Part shown: piece by piece, positions 16,403 through 23,627 of the stretch | Layout: every line of letters begins with the position of its first letter | How positions within the stretch are numbered: the stretch's first letter is position 1 | The notes under the pieces: model-generated | What the model was told of the DNA's origin: nothing | What the model saw: the letters and a program-made list of their open reading frames with translations, nothing else | The model's database searches: none | Position numbers and translations under genes: made by a program | Assembly (NCBI RefSeq): GCF_003173775.1 | Contig: NZ_CP029552.1 | Coordinates: forward strand, 3,138,001 to 3,202,000 | Direction: 5' to 3' | DNA from: Methylobacterium sp. 17Sr1-1 | GTDB taxonomy: Bacteria; Pseudomonadota; Alphaproteobacteria; Rhizobiales; Beijerinckiaceae | DNA length: 64,000 nt

Positions 16403-17913
16403 GCGCCGACAGCCTCTCCACGGAAGCCCGCTCGAAAAAGTTCGGGGCGGCCGAGGCCGACGGCATCGTTCGCTGCGATGCCTGCCCGGTCCTGTGCCGG
16501 ATCCGGCCCGGCCGCTCCGGCGCCTGCTCGCGCTACGCCAACGAGGACGGGCACCTGGTGCGCACCGACCCGGTCGTGCTGCTGCACGACGCGGCGGAGG
16601 CCGGCCAGAAGCTCGTCCCGTTCGGGGCGGCGGAATGGGACGGGCGGGTGCTCGATCCCTCGCGCACCTTCGTCACCGGCATCGGCGCCGGCACCACCTA
16701 TCCGGACTACAAGCCCGCCCCCTTCATCGTGGCGAGCGAGCATGAGGGCGTCGAGACCGTCACGGTCGTGACCGAGGGCATCTTCAGCTATTGCGGCGTG
16801 AAGGTGAAGATCGACACCGACCGCCATCTCGGCCCGGAGCGCGCAGGCGTGCGCGTCAACGGCGAGGAGGTCGGCCACGTCACCACCGCCGAGTACGGCT
16901 CGCAGATGCTGTCGGTCGGGGGCGTGCGCCACCTCACCGGCGGCTCGAAGAAGGAGGGCAATGTCACCTGCGACACGCTGCTCCGCCTCTGCTCGGGCGA
17001 CGCCGTCACCATGACGATCGACGGCGGCCACGAGGTCGTGGTCCAGGCCGGCCACGCCCCGATCGTCGACGGCACGCCGGAGCAACGCATGCGCGTCGGC
17101 TGCGGCTCGGCGACCGTCGGTATCTTCGCCCGGCAATGGCTCGGCCACGCCGACGAGGTGATCGTCGTCGACGACCACATCACCGGGGTGCTCACCGAGC
17201 ACCAGGCCGGGAAGGTGCTGGGCATGCGCCCCGCCGGGATCCGGGTGAAGGGGCGGCGCTCGACGCCGGGGCGCTACTTCCAGGTCGCCAATCCGGGGGT
17301 GGGCTGGGGCGGCACCGACATCGCCGACCCGCTCGGCATCATCCAGGCGATCGACCCCGCCACCGCCTGGCCGGGCTTGCGCCTCCTCATGACCTCGACC
17401 ACCGGGGAGCACGCCCTCTGGCTCGTCCTCGACGACGATCTGAAGCCCGTACCGGCCGAGATGCCGGCCCCGGTGCGCGGGGTGGTCGACCGGATCGGCG
17501 AGAATTGCGAGCCCTCGCTCTGCACCGTCCTGTTCATGGCCGGGGCCGGCGGGTCCTTGCGGGCCGGGGTCACCGAGAACCCGGTGCTGCTGACCCGCTC
17601 GGTCGCCGCCGGCGAGACGAAGGTCACGATGGGCGGCGCCCCGGTCACGGTCTGGCCCGGCGGCGGCATCACGGTGATGGCCGACGTGACGCGGCTGCCG
17701 AAGAACGCCTTCGGCTCGGTGCCGACGCCGGCGATCGTGGCGCCGATCGAGTTCACCCTGCCGCGGGACCTCTACGCGCGCCTCGGTGGGCACGACGGCG
17801 ACGTGGTGACGATGACGGACGTGCTGCGCGAGGTCGGGCCCGCCGCCCGGATCGATCCGTGGCATCCCGGCCATCCCTGGCCGGCGGGGGAAGTCGCAGG
17901 AGGGTCGGCATGA
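16399..17913 (+). CDS. 6-hydroxynicotinate reductase-like flavo/iron-sulfur protein
   Basis: The 504-residue protein resembles 6-hydroxynicotinate reductase (Hnr) of anaerobic nicotinate catabolism, the name given to such proteins in related genomes. The N-terminus has a cysteine motif C-x2-C-x3-C-x9-C (CDACPVLCRIRPGRSGAC, ~25-42) that could bind an Fe-S cluster. Further cysteines occur in FSYCGVK, NVTCDTLLRLC and NCEPSLC. Hnr reduces a hydroxypyridine ring so that an amidohydrolase can open it, which suits the preceding HyuAB. The organism is probably aerobic, so the actual substrate may differ. Start and stop are both ATGA overlaps. The family link is from memory of the motif pattern; activity is inferred. 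Confidence 0.7.
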   Translation: MSADSLSTEARSKKFGAAEADGIVRCDACPVLCRIRPGRSGACSRYANEDGHLVRTDPVVLLHDAAEAGQKLVPFGAAEWDGRVLDPSRTFVTGIGAGTTYPDYKPAPFIVASEHEGVETVTVVTEGIFSYCGVKVKIDTDRHLGPERAGVRVNGEEVGHVTTAEYGSQMLSVGGVRHLTGGSKKEGNVTCDTLLRLCSGDAVTMTIDGGHEVVVQAGHAPIVDGTPEQRMRVGCGSATVGIFARQWLGHADEVIVVDDHITGVLTEHQAGKVLGMRPAGIRVKGRRSTPGRYFQVANPGVGWGGTDIADPLGIIQAIDPATAWPGLRLLMTSTTGEHALWLVLDDDLKPVPAEMPAPVRGVVDRIGENCEPSLCTVLFMAGAGGSLRAGVTENPVLLTRSVAAGETKVTMGGAPVTVWPGGGITVMADVTRLPKNAFGSVPTPAIVAPIEFTLPRDLYARLGGHDGDVVTMTDVLREVGPAARIDPWHPGHPWPAGEVAGGSA

Positions 17914-18377
17914 ACGCACCCCACCCGCGCAAGGCGCCGCCCGAGGTCGACGCCGAGGCGGTCCGCGCCTACCGGGTCGAGGAGCAGATCGGCTACCTGA
18001 TCCGGCGGGCGCACCAGCGCGCCTCCGCGATCTTCGAGACGGTGATGCGGGATTTCTCCGTCACGCCGGTGCAGTTCGCCGTGATGACGAAGCTGCACGA
18101 CCTCGGCGCGACCTCGCAGAACCAGGTCGGACGCCTCGTCGGAGTCGATCCCGCGACGATGTTCGGCGTCGCCCGTCGCCTCACGACGCGCGGCCTGGTG
18201 CGGCCGACCGCCGACGAGGCGGATGCCCGGCTGGTGCTGCTCACCCTGACCGCCGAGGGGATCGCGGTGATCGAGGCGATGAAGAGCCGCGGCGCCGAGG
18301 TGACCGCTCGCACCCTCGAACCCCTCGCGCCCGAGGAGGCGGCCACGCTCGTCCGCCTCCTCGCCCGGCTCGGCTGA
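17910..18377 (+). CDS. MarR family transcriptional regulator
   Basis: The 155-residue protein has a MarR winged-helix core: QIGYLIRRAHQRASAIFETVM (dimerisation helix), VTPVQFAVMTKLHDLGATSQNQVGRLVGVDPATMFGVARRL (recognition helix) and the basic wing TADEADARLVLLTLTAEG. It starts in an ATGA overlap with the reductase-like gene. MarR proteins commonly repress the catabolic operon that encodes them and are released by an aromatic or heterocyclic substrate, so it likely controls this cluster. I could not identify its operator; the ~70 bases upstream of hyuA after the palindromic repeat are the likely place. Confidence 0.88.
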   Translation: MNAPHPRKAPPEVDAEAVRAYRVEEQIGYLIRRAHQRASAIFETVMRDFSVTPVQFAVMTKLHDLGATSQNQVGRLVGVDPATMFGVARRLTTRGLVRPTADEADARLVLLTLTAEGIAVIEAMKSRGAEVTARTLEPLAPEEAATLVRLLARLG

Positions 18378-18382
18378 CGCGG

Positions 18383-19273
18383 ATGGACGGCCCGGCGCAC
18401 CAGGTCCTGGCGGATGGCCGGCTGCATCTGCAGCACGGGCCGATCGATCTGGTGTTGCGCGCCTACGGGGCCGAGGCCGCCGTGGACGAGGCGCACCGGG
18501 CGGCTTTCGCGCGCTTCGCGACGATTCTCGGGGAACTCGTCGCCGAGCTGCCCGAGCTGCGCAAGCCGATCAGCGAACGCCCCCGGGTGGAGGGCGCGGT
18601 CGCCCGCCGGATGGTGGCGGCGTGCCGGCCGCATCGCGCGTTCATCACCCCGATGGCCGCGGTGGCGGGCGCGGTGGCCGACGAGATCCTCGACGCGATG
18701 GGCGAGGCCGCCCCCCTCGACAAGGCCTTCGTCAACGACGGCGGCGACATCGCCCTGTACCTGACCGAGGGCGAGACCCTGTCGGTCGGCGTCGCGGCGG
18801 ATTTCTCCCGCGGCCCGGTGCCGGCCATGAACGGCCGGGTGACCCTGCGCCACCGGGACGGCATCGGCGGCATCGCCACCTCGGGGCGGCAGGGCCGCTC
18901 CTTCTCCCTCGGGCTGGCCGATTCGGTGACCGTGCTCGCGCGGAACGCCGCCGCGGCCGACGCCGCCGCGACGCTGATCGCCAACGCGGTCGACCTGCCC
19001 GGGCATCCGGGCGTCGAGCGCGTGGCCGCCACCGACCTCGACCCGGATTCCGACCTCGGCGAGCGCCTCGTCACCGTGGCGGTGCCGGCTCTCTCGGACC
19101 ATGAGATCGAGGCCGCCCTCGAGGCCGGGCGGCGCCGGGCAACGGCGATGCGCGCCGCCGGCCTGATCCGCTCCGCCGCCCTGATGCTCCAGGGCCGCTC
19201 CGTCGTTCTCGACGACACACATATTCTCGAAGACACGTCACTTTTCGAAAAGACCCGGGAGATCCGCCCATGA
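18383..19273 (+). CDS. UPF0280 (ApbE-like) family protein
   Basis: The 296-residue protein is a UPF0280 member with features of the ApbE flavin-transferase fold: VNDGGDIALYL, GIGGIATSGRQGRSFSLGLADSVTVLARNAAAADAAATLIANAV. ApbE proteins attach FMN covalently to target flavoproteins. In this operon the obvious partner is the hydroxynicotinate-reductase-like protein, so a cofactor-attachment role is a reasonable inference, not shown. It begins 5 bases after marR and its stop overlaps the next start (ATGA at 19270). No signal peptide, so cytoplasmic, unlike classical exported ApbE. Confidence 0.78.
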   Translation: MDGPAHQVLADGRLHLQHGPIDLVLRAYGAEAAVDEAHRAAFARFATILGELVAELPELRKPISERPRVEGAVARRMVAACRPHRAFITPMAAVAGAVADEILDAMGEAAPLDKAFVNDGGDIALYLTEGETLSVGVAADFSRGPVPAMNGRVTLRHRDGIGGIATSGRQGRSFSLGLADSVTVLARNAAAADAAATLIANAVDLPGHPGVERVAATDLDPDSDLGERLVTVAVPALSDHEIEAALEAGRRRATAMRAAGLIRSAALMLQGRSVVLDDTHILEDTSLFEKTREIRP

Positions 19274-19848
19274 TCGAGGTCCGCAAGATCGTCGTCACCG
19301 TCGAGGAGGTCCGCCACGACGGCGGCCCCGTGCTCGCGACCCCGATCCTCAAGGGCTCGGTCGCCTGCCTCGTGAAGAACCCCTTCGCAGGGCGCTACGA
19401 GCCCGAGATCACGCCGATGATGGACGCGTTGAAGCCGCTCGGCGTCGAATGCGCCCGCAAGCTCCTCGACGCGCTCGGCGGCGATCCCGGCCGGATCGAG
19501 GCCTACGGCAAGGGCTCGCTGGTGGGGGCCGCCGGCGAACTGGAGCACGGGGCTTTGTGGCACGTGCCCGGCGGCTACGCGATGCGCGAGCTGCTCGGCC
19601 AGGCGCTCGCCATCGTGCCGTCGATGACCAAGGTCGGGCCGATGGGCGCCGCCCTCGACGTGCCGATCCACCACAAGGACGCCGCCTATGTCCGCTCGCA
19701 TTTCGACGGCGTCACGGTGGCGGTGGCGGACGGGCCGCGCGCCGACGAGATCCTGTTCGCCCTCGCGATGACTACCGGCGGACGACCGCATGCCCGGGTC
19801 GGAGGCCTGGCGAAGGACGCGATCGCGAAGTGGGACGGGCAGCGGTGA
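19270..19848 (+). CDS. DUF1185 'amino acid synthesis' family protein
   Basis: The 192-residue soluble protein belongs to the AA_synth/DUF1185 family (MIEVRKIVVTVEEVRHDGG, VGAAGELEHGALWHVPGGYAMRELLG, IVPSMTKVGPMGAALDVPIHHKDA). A conserved Glu-His pair (GELEHG) and the IHHKDA histidines could be catalytic. Function is unproven. Members recur beside hydantoinase and hydroxynicotinate-type genes, so I infer a late step, probably ring opening or amide hydrolysis. It closes the operon: the next sequence is the second copy of repeat family A. Confidence 0.8.
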   Translation: MIEVRKIVVTVEEVRHDGGPVLATPILKGSVACLVKNPFAGRYEPEITPMMDALKPLGVECARKLLDALGGDPGRIEAYGKGSLVGAAGELEHGALWHVPGGYAMRELLGQALAIVPSMTKVGPMGAALDVPIHHKDAAYVRSHFDGVTVAVADGPRADEILFALAMTTGGRPHARVGGLAKDAIAKWDGQR

Positions 19849-19884
19849 TGGGAAGATTCTTCACGACGTCCGGAATAAAACCAA

Positions 19885-20057
19885 CCCCCTTTCCGGACGA
19901 CTGAAGCGACAGCGGAAGGAGATCCGGGAACCAGGGGAGACGTGCCGCGAAGCGGCTCCTTATGCTGCACCGTTGCAGAGGAGCGGACGCTTCGCGACTG
20001 CTTGCGCTGGATCCCGGATCTCCTTCCGCTGACGTTGCAGTCGTCCGGGAAAAGGGG
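19885..20057. repeat. Palindromic repeat family A, copy 2
   Basis: About 173 bp beginning ccccctttccggacgactgaag and ending gtcgtccgggaaaagggg, with long inverted ends and the same internal motif gtgccgcgaagcggctc as copy 1 (12439-12607). It lies 36 bases after the DUF1185 gene. The two copies, in the same orientation, bracket the six-gene catabolic operon. No coding capacity. Confidence 0.8.
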
Positions 20058-20100
20058 TGGGAGTCAGAAACGTGGCCGGCCTCGAACGAAGCGGCGTCCC

Positions 20101-21489
20101 TCACGCCGCCCCCCGCTCCGGCACCTCCACCTCCGGCCGCAGCCCGGCACTCGCCTCGACGCGGTTCCGCCCGTTGCGCTTGCAGCGGTAGAGCGCGGCA
20201 TCGGCGCGGGCGACGAGGCTGTCGGTGCTCTCGCCCGGCGCCAGGACGGCGACGCCGAAGGAGCAGGTGCGGGGGCCGACCTCCGGCAGGGACGTGGCCT
20301 CGACGCGCAGACGCAGGCGCTCGGCGATGGCGGTGGCGGTGGTCAGATCGGTGGCCGGGCAGAGCAGCATGAATTCCTCGCCGCCCCAGCGGCCGAGGAT
20401 GTCGCTGGGCCGCACCGCGTCGCGCAGGAGCGCCGCGAAGGCGACCAGCACCTGGTCGCCGATCGTGTGGCCGTAGCGGTCGTTGACTGCCTTGAAGTTG
20501 TCGACGTCGCCGAGGATCAGCGCCAGCGGGGTGCCGCTCGCGCCCGCCCGCTCCGCCGCCGCGGCCAGGGCCTCGTCGAGCTTGCGCCGGTTGAACAGGC
20601 CGGTGAGCAGGTCGGTATGGGCCAGGGTCTCGAGGTCGCGGGTGCGCTCGGCGATCCGGTCCTGCAACGTCGCGTTCATCTCGCGCAGGTCGCGCATCAG
20701 GGCGGCGTTCTCCTCGAAGGAGGAGCGCAGCCGGTCGCGCATGGTGTTAAGGGCGGAGGCCAGGGCGTGCAGCTCGTTGCGGCCGCCGGCCTCGATCGTG
20801 AGCGGCGGTGCCGCCAGGGTGTCGGCATCGATCCGGGCGAGGTAGTCGCGGATCTGCCCCAGTGGCCGGCCGACCATGGTGCGGATCACCAGATAGAAGA
20901 TGAACCACAGCATCACCGACTTGATCGCCGAGTTGATCAGGATCACGTAGAGCGTGTTCTTGACCTGCTCGATCGCGATGCTGTCGTCGGAATGGACGGT
21001 CCAGGAGCCGATCGGATAGCGGCGGCCGTTCCCGTCGATGTGGACGATCGGGAAGGTGCGGCTGAACGGGGTGCCGAAGCTGCGGGCGACCGATGGCGCC
21101 GCCTCCTGGCCGCCGATGTGCCAGATCCGCCCGGACGCATCGGTGACGGTGCCGATCGCCTGGACGCGCCCGCCCGCCTCGTCGAGTACCTCGACCCCGA
21201 CGACGGCCGGGATCTCGCGCATGCCGGTCAGGATGCCGCGCAGCACCTCGCCGTTGTAGCGCCACATGGCATCCTCGATGCCGGGACTGAAGGTGCGCTG
21301 GAGCGCCGCCACGTCGTCCTGCAGGCGCTGGCTGGCGGCCCGGTAGGCGACGAGCATCTGCAGGGCGGTGAGGCCGACCGCCACCACGACGTAGCAGCCG
21401 AAGATCACCCGCATCAGCCGGCCCGCGAGCGCCCGGTCGCGCGCCGGCGGCCCGGCGGCGAAGAAGCGGCGGAGACGAGAAACCGCCAT
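20101..21489 (-). CDS. Membrane-anchored diguanylate cyclase (HAMP-GGDEF)
   Basis: The 462-residue protein has a transmembrane helix at ~25-48, a periplasmic sensor region (~50-180, with AMWRYNGEVLRGIL typical of this sensor type), a second helix at ~185-207, a HAMP-like linker and a coiled segment, then a GGDEF domain (~290-450). The active site reads GGEEF (~369-373), which is catalytically competent, and an RPSD motif exactly five residues upstream forms a product-inhibition I-site. It should make cyclic di-GMP in response to a periplasmic cue and so affect motility, biofilm or adhesion. The adhesin gene at 23.6-29.7 kb is a nearby possible output, by inference. Confidence 0.92.
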   Translation of the reverse strand: MAVSRLRRFFAAGPPARDRALAGRLMRVIFGCYVVVAVGLTALQMLVAYRAASQRLQDDVAALQRTFSPGIEDAMWRYNGEVLRGILTGMREIPAVVGVEVLDEAGGRVQAIGTVTDASGRIWHIGGQEAAPSVARSFGTPFSRTFPIVHIDGNGRRYPIGSWTVHSDDSIAIEQVKNTLYVILINSAIKSVMLWFIFYLVIRTMVGRPLGQIRDYLARIDADTLAAPPLTIEAGGRNELHALASALNTMRDRLRSSFEENAALMRDLREMNATLQDRIAERTRDLETLAHTDLLTGLFNRRKLDEALAAAAERAGASGTPLALILGDVDNFKAVNDRYGHTIGDQVLVAFAALLRDAVRPSDILGRWGGEEFMLLCPATDLTTATAIAERLRLRVEATSLPEVGPRTCSFGVAVLAPGESTDSLVARADAALYRCKRNGRNRVEASAGLRPEVEVPERGAA

Positions 21490-21906
21490 GCCCTACGCGT
21501 GGCTCCGGACGCGCCAAGCCCTGACCGGGAAGACGGACGAAGCGGCCGTGCTCAGCCCAAGTCGGCAGCCCCCCGTTCTCATGGTACGCTCCGCCCTGCC
21601 TGCTCGGGTCGATTGTGTTAGACTCGGGGTCAACATTCAAGATTCGATTAAGCGCCGACCACGCAGCATCGTCGTCGTAAATTCCGAAACCATCTCCGCG
21701 CAACGGGGCGACTCCGCTGCGGCATGAACGGATTCCGGACCGCGGGCGCCGCCTCGATCTCGCCGCGTCCGAGACGAACGCGCGATCCGTCTCGCGTCAA
21801 TCCCGCGGACGCGCTGCCGGCTCAAGCGATTGGTTCGCGATCCCGATCCGTTCGATGGTGCGGCCTTGCCTGCGCGGACCTGACGACCATCATCGATCGC
21901 GCCGTA
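21490..21906. other. Intergenic region upstream of the diguanylate cyclase gene
   Basis: This 417-base gap lies between the start of the leftward cyclase gene and the 3' end of the leftward AEC gene. It has a locally lower-GC patch (about 21600-21670) that probably holds the cyclase promoter. The short open frames across it look like chance. No repeat or terminator is evident. Confidence 0.4.
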
Positions 21907-22836
21907 TCAGGCGAGCCAGGCGACGAGCAGCGACACGGTGACCACCGAGGCGACGTGCGAGAGCAGGATCGCCCCCGAGGTCACGCCGGCCTCGAGCCCG
22001 TAGAGCTTGGCCAGCGTGAACGGCCCGGAACCGATCGGCAGGGCGCTGAGCAGTACCGCCGCCCGCGCCCACAGGTCGGGCACCGCGAAGACCTTGTAGA
22101 CGAGGAGGGCCGTCACCGCCGGCTGCAGCACCAGCTTGAGGACGACGAGCGCCGCCATCGGCCGGATGTCGGAGAGCACCACCCGCTCCTGCGCCAGGAA
22201 CAGCCCGATGCAGACGAGGGCGCAGGGCGAGGCCGCGCCGCCGAGGAGCGCGGTGAAGCGTTCGACCGGGCCGGGCACGGAGAGGCCGGTGAGCCCGATC
22301 GTGAGGCCGGCGAGCGGCGCGATCAGAAGCGGGTTGCGCAGGAGCGCCAGCGCCACCTTGCGGGCGGTGCCGGATCCCGCCCCCTTCTGGAGGTCGAGCT
22401 CGATCAGCACGATCGCGAACAGGAACAGCACGCAGGCGGTGAACAAGGTCGTGATCACCGCCGCCGGCAGGCTCGCGGGCCCGAACACCAGCAGGCAGAG
22501 CGGGATGCCCATGAAGCCGACATTGCTGTAGCCGGCATCCAGCCCCTCGATGCAGGCCTGGGCGCTGCGCAAGGAGCGCCCGCGCCCGAGCCCGTAGGCC
22601 ACCGCGAAGGCCGCCGCGATGCCGCCCGCGAAGGCCGCCGCGAACCCGACCTGGGCGACCTGGTCCGGCGTGATCTTCGCCATCGCGCCGAACATCAGCG
22701 CCGGCAGGGCGAGGTAGATCGCGAAGCGGTTCAGGCTGTCGGCGGCGGCCGGCCCGAACAGGGCGGTGCGGCCGGACAGGAAGCCCGCCAGGATCAGCGC
22801 GAAGATGGGGAGGGCGGCGTTGAGGACGGCCTGCAT
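21907..22836 (-). CDS. AEC (auxin efflux carrier) family transporter
   Basis: The 309-residue integral membrane protein has about ten hydrophobic segments in two five-helix halves. It begins MQAVLNAALPIFALILAGFLSG and contains NRFAIYLALPALMF and the conserved YSNVGFMGIPLCL loop of AEC/PIN-like permeases. Bacterial members export or take up malonate, malate or related organic acids. The substrate cannot be read here. It is complete and shows no frame breaks. Confidence 0.9.
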   Translation of the reverse strand: MQAVLNAALPIFALILAGFLSGRTALFGPAAADSLNRFAIYLALPALMFGAMAKITPDQVAQVGFAAAFAGGIAAAFAVAYGLGRGRSLRSAQACIEGLDAGYSNVGFMGIPLCLLVFGPASLPAAVITTLFTACVLFLFAIVLIELDLQKGAGSGTARKVALALLRNPLLIAPLAGLTIGLTGLSVPGPVERFTALLGGAASPCALVCIGLFLAQERVVLSDIRPMAALVVLKLVLQPAVTALLVYKVFAVPDLWARAAVLLSALPIGSGPFTLAKLYGLEAGVTSGAILLSHVASVVTVSLLVAWLA

Positions 22837-22957
22837 CGGGAAAGCGCCGGAACCGGGCGAGGCGCCGGCGGACCCGCTTTGGTGCAGCCTGGGCCGTGGC
22901 GCAAGGGTGGGAGTCCCGCGCCCCGGCGGGCCGGGGCCGCGCCGGGGACCGGGTGCG

Positions 22958-23616
22958 TCAGCGGATGCTGCCGATGGCCGCCCCGAGCCCGTCGAGGGAG
23001 GCGGCGATCGCCACCGGATCGCCCCCCTCCCGCACGCGGTAGCGGATGGTCACCCCGGCGCGGGCCTTGATCTGGCGCACGAGCGCGGCGTCGAGGGGCA
23101 GGAAGCCGACGCAGAGGGCGGCGTCGCAGTTCGGCAGACGGATCACCGTCTCCTGGCCGGCGACGTCGAGCGTGACGGTGCGGGCCGGAAAGCCGGAGAC
23201 CGGGGCGCGCAGGACGAACACCGGCTCGCCGCCCTTCGTCGCGGCGAGCGACCAGCTGAAGGCGAGCCCGCCCGCGGCGGTGACGATCGATTGCGAGGCG
23301 TTGCAGATGCGCCGCCGCTTCTCCTCGTCGCAGATCAGCGTCCAGCCGCCGAAGGTCTCGATCACCCGCCGCACCCGGGCCTGGCCGGCGCACCGGCGAC
23401 CGGCTTGATCGCGAAGGCGGGAGGCTGCTCGACGGCTCGCTCGGCCGGCGCGACGGACCCGGTCGCCGCCGGCACCTCCTCCGGCCTTTCGCCGAGACTG
23501 CCGCGCAGCTGCGCCGCCGCCGGCCCCGGGGCGAGCAGCAGGAGGGCCGCGACGAGGGCGGCCGGGCCGCTGGAGCGGCCCGGCTTCCGTCCGATCCGGG
23601 TGCCGGCGCGACGCAA
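22958..23616 (-). CDS. IalB (invasion-associated locus B) family protein, one frame break
   Basis: The conserved IalB-type domain (ETFGGWTLICDE, then ICNASQSIVTAAGG, paired cysteines, PNCDAALCVGFLPLDAALV) is in the frame ending at 22958. The signal peptide (GPAALVAALLLLAPGPAAAQ) and linker are in another frame directly upstream. One missing base near 23383 in ggccaggcc joins them. A TTG at 23616 is the best start I can see, uncertain because no ATG or GTG fits. The protein would be periplasmic or outer-membrane associated. It begins 11 bases after the autotransporter gene on the same strand, so the two are probably cotranscribed. Confidence 0.65.
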
Positions 23617-23627
23617 GCTCCCGCGCC

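Noticed and set aside
21488..21727. 79-codon plus-strand frame upstream of the diguanylate cyclase
   Set aside because: No ribosome site, overlaps the likely promoter region and has no recognisable feature.
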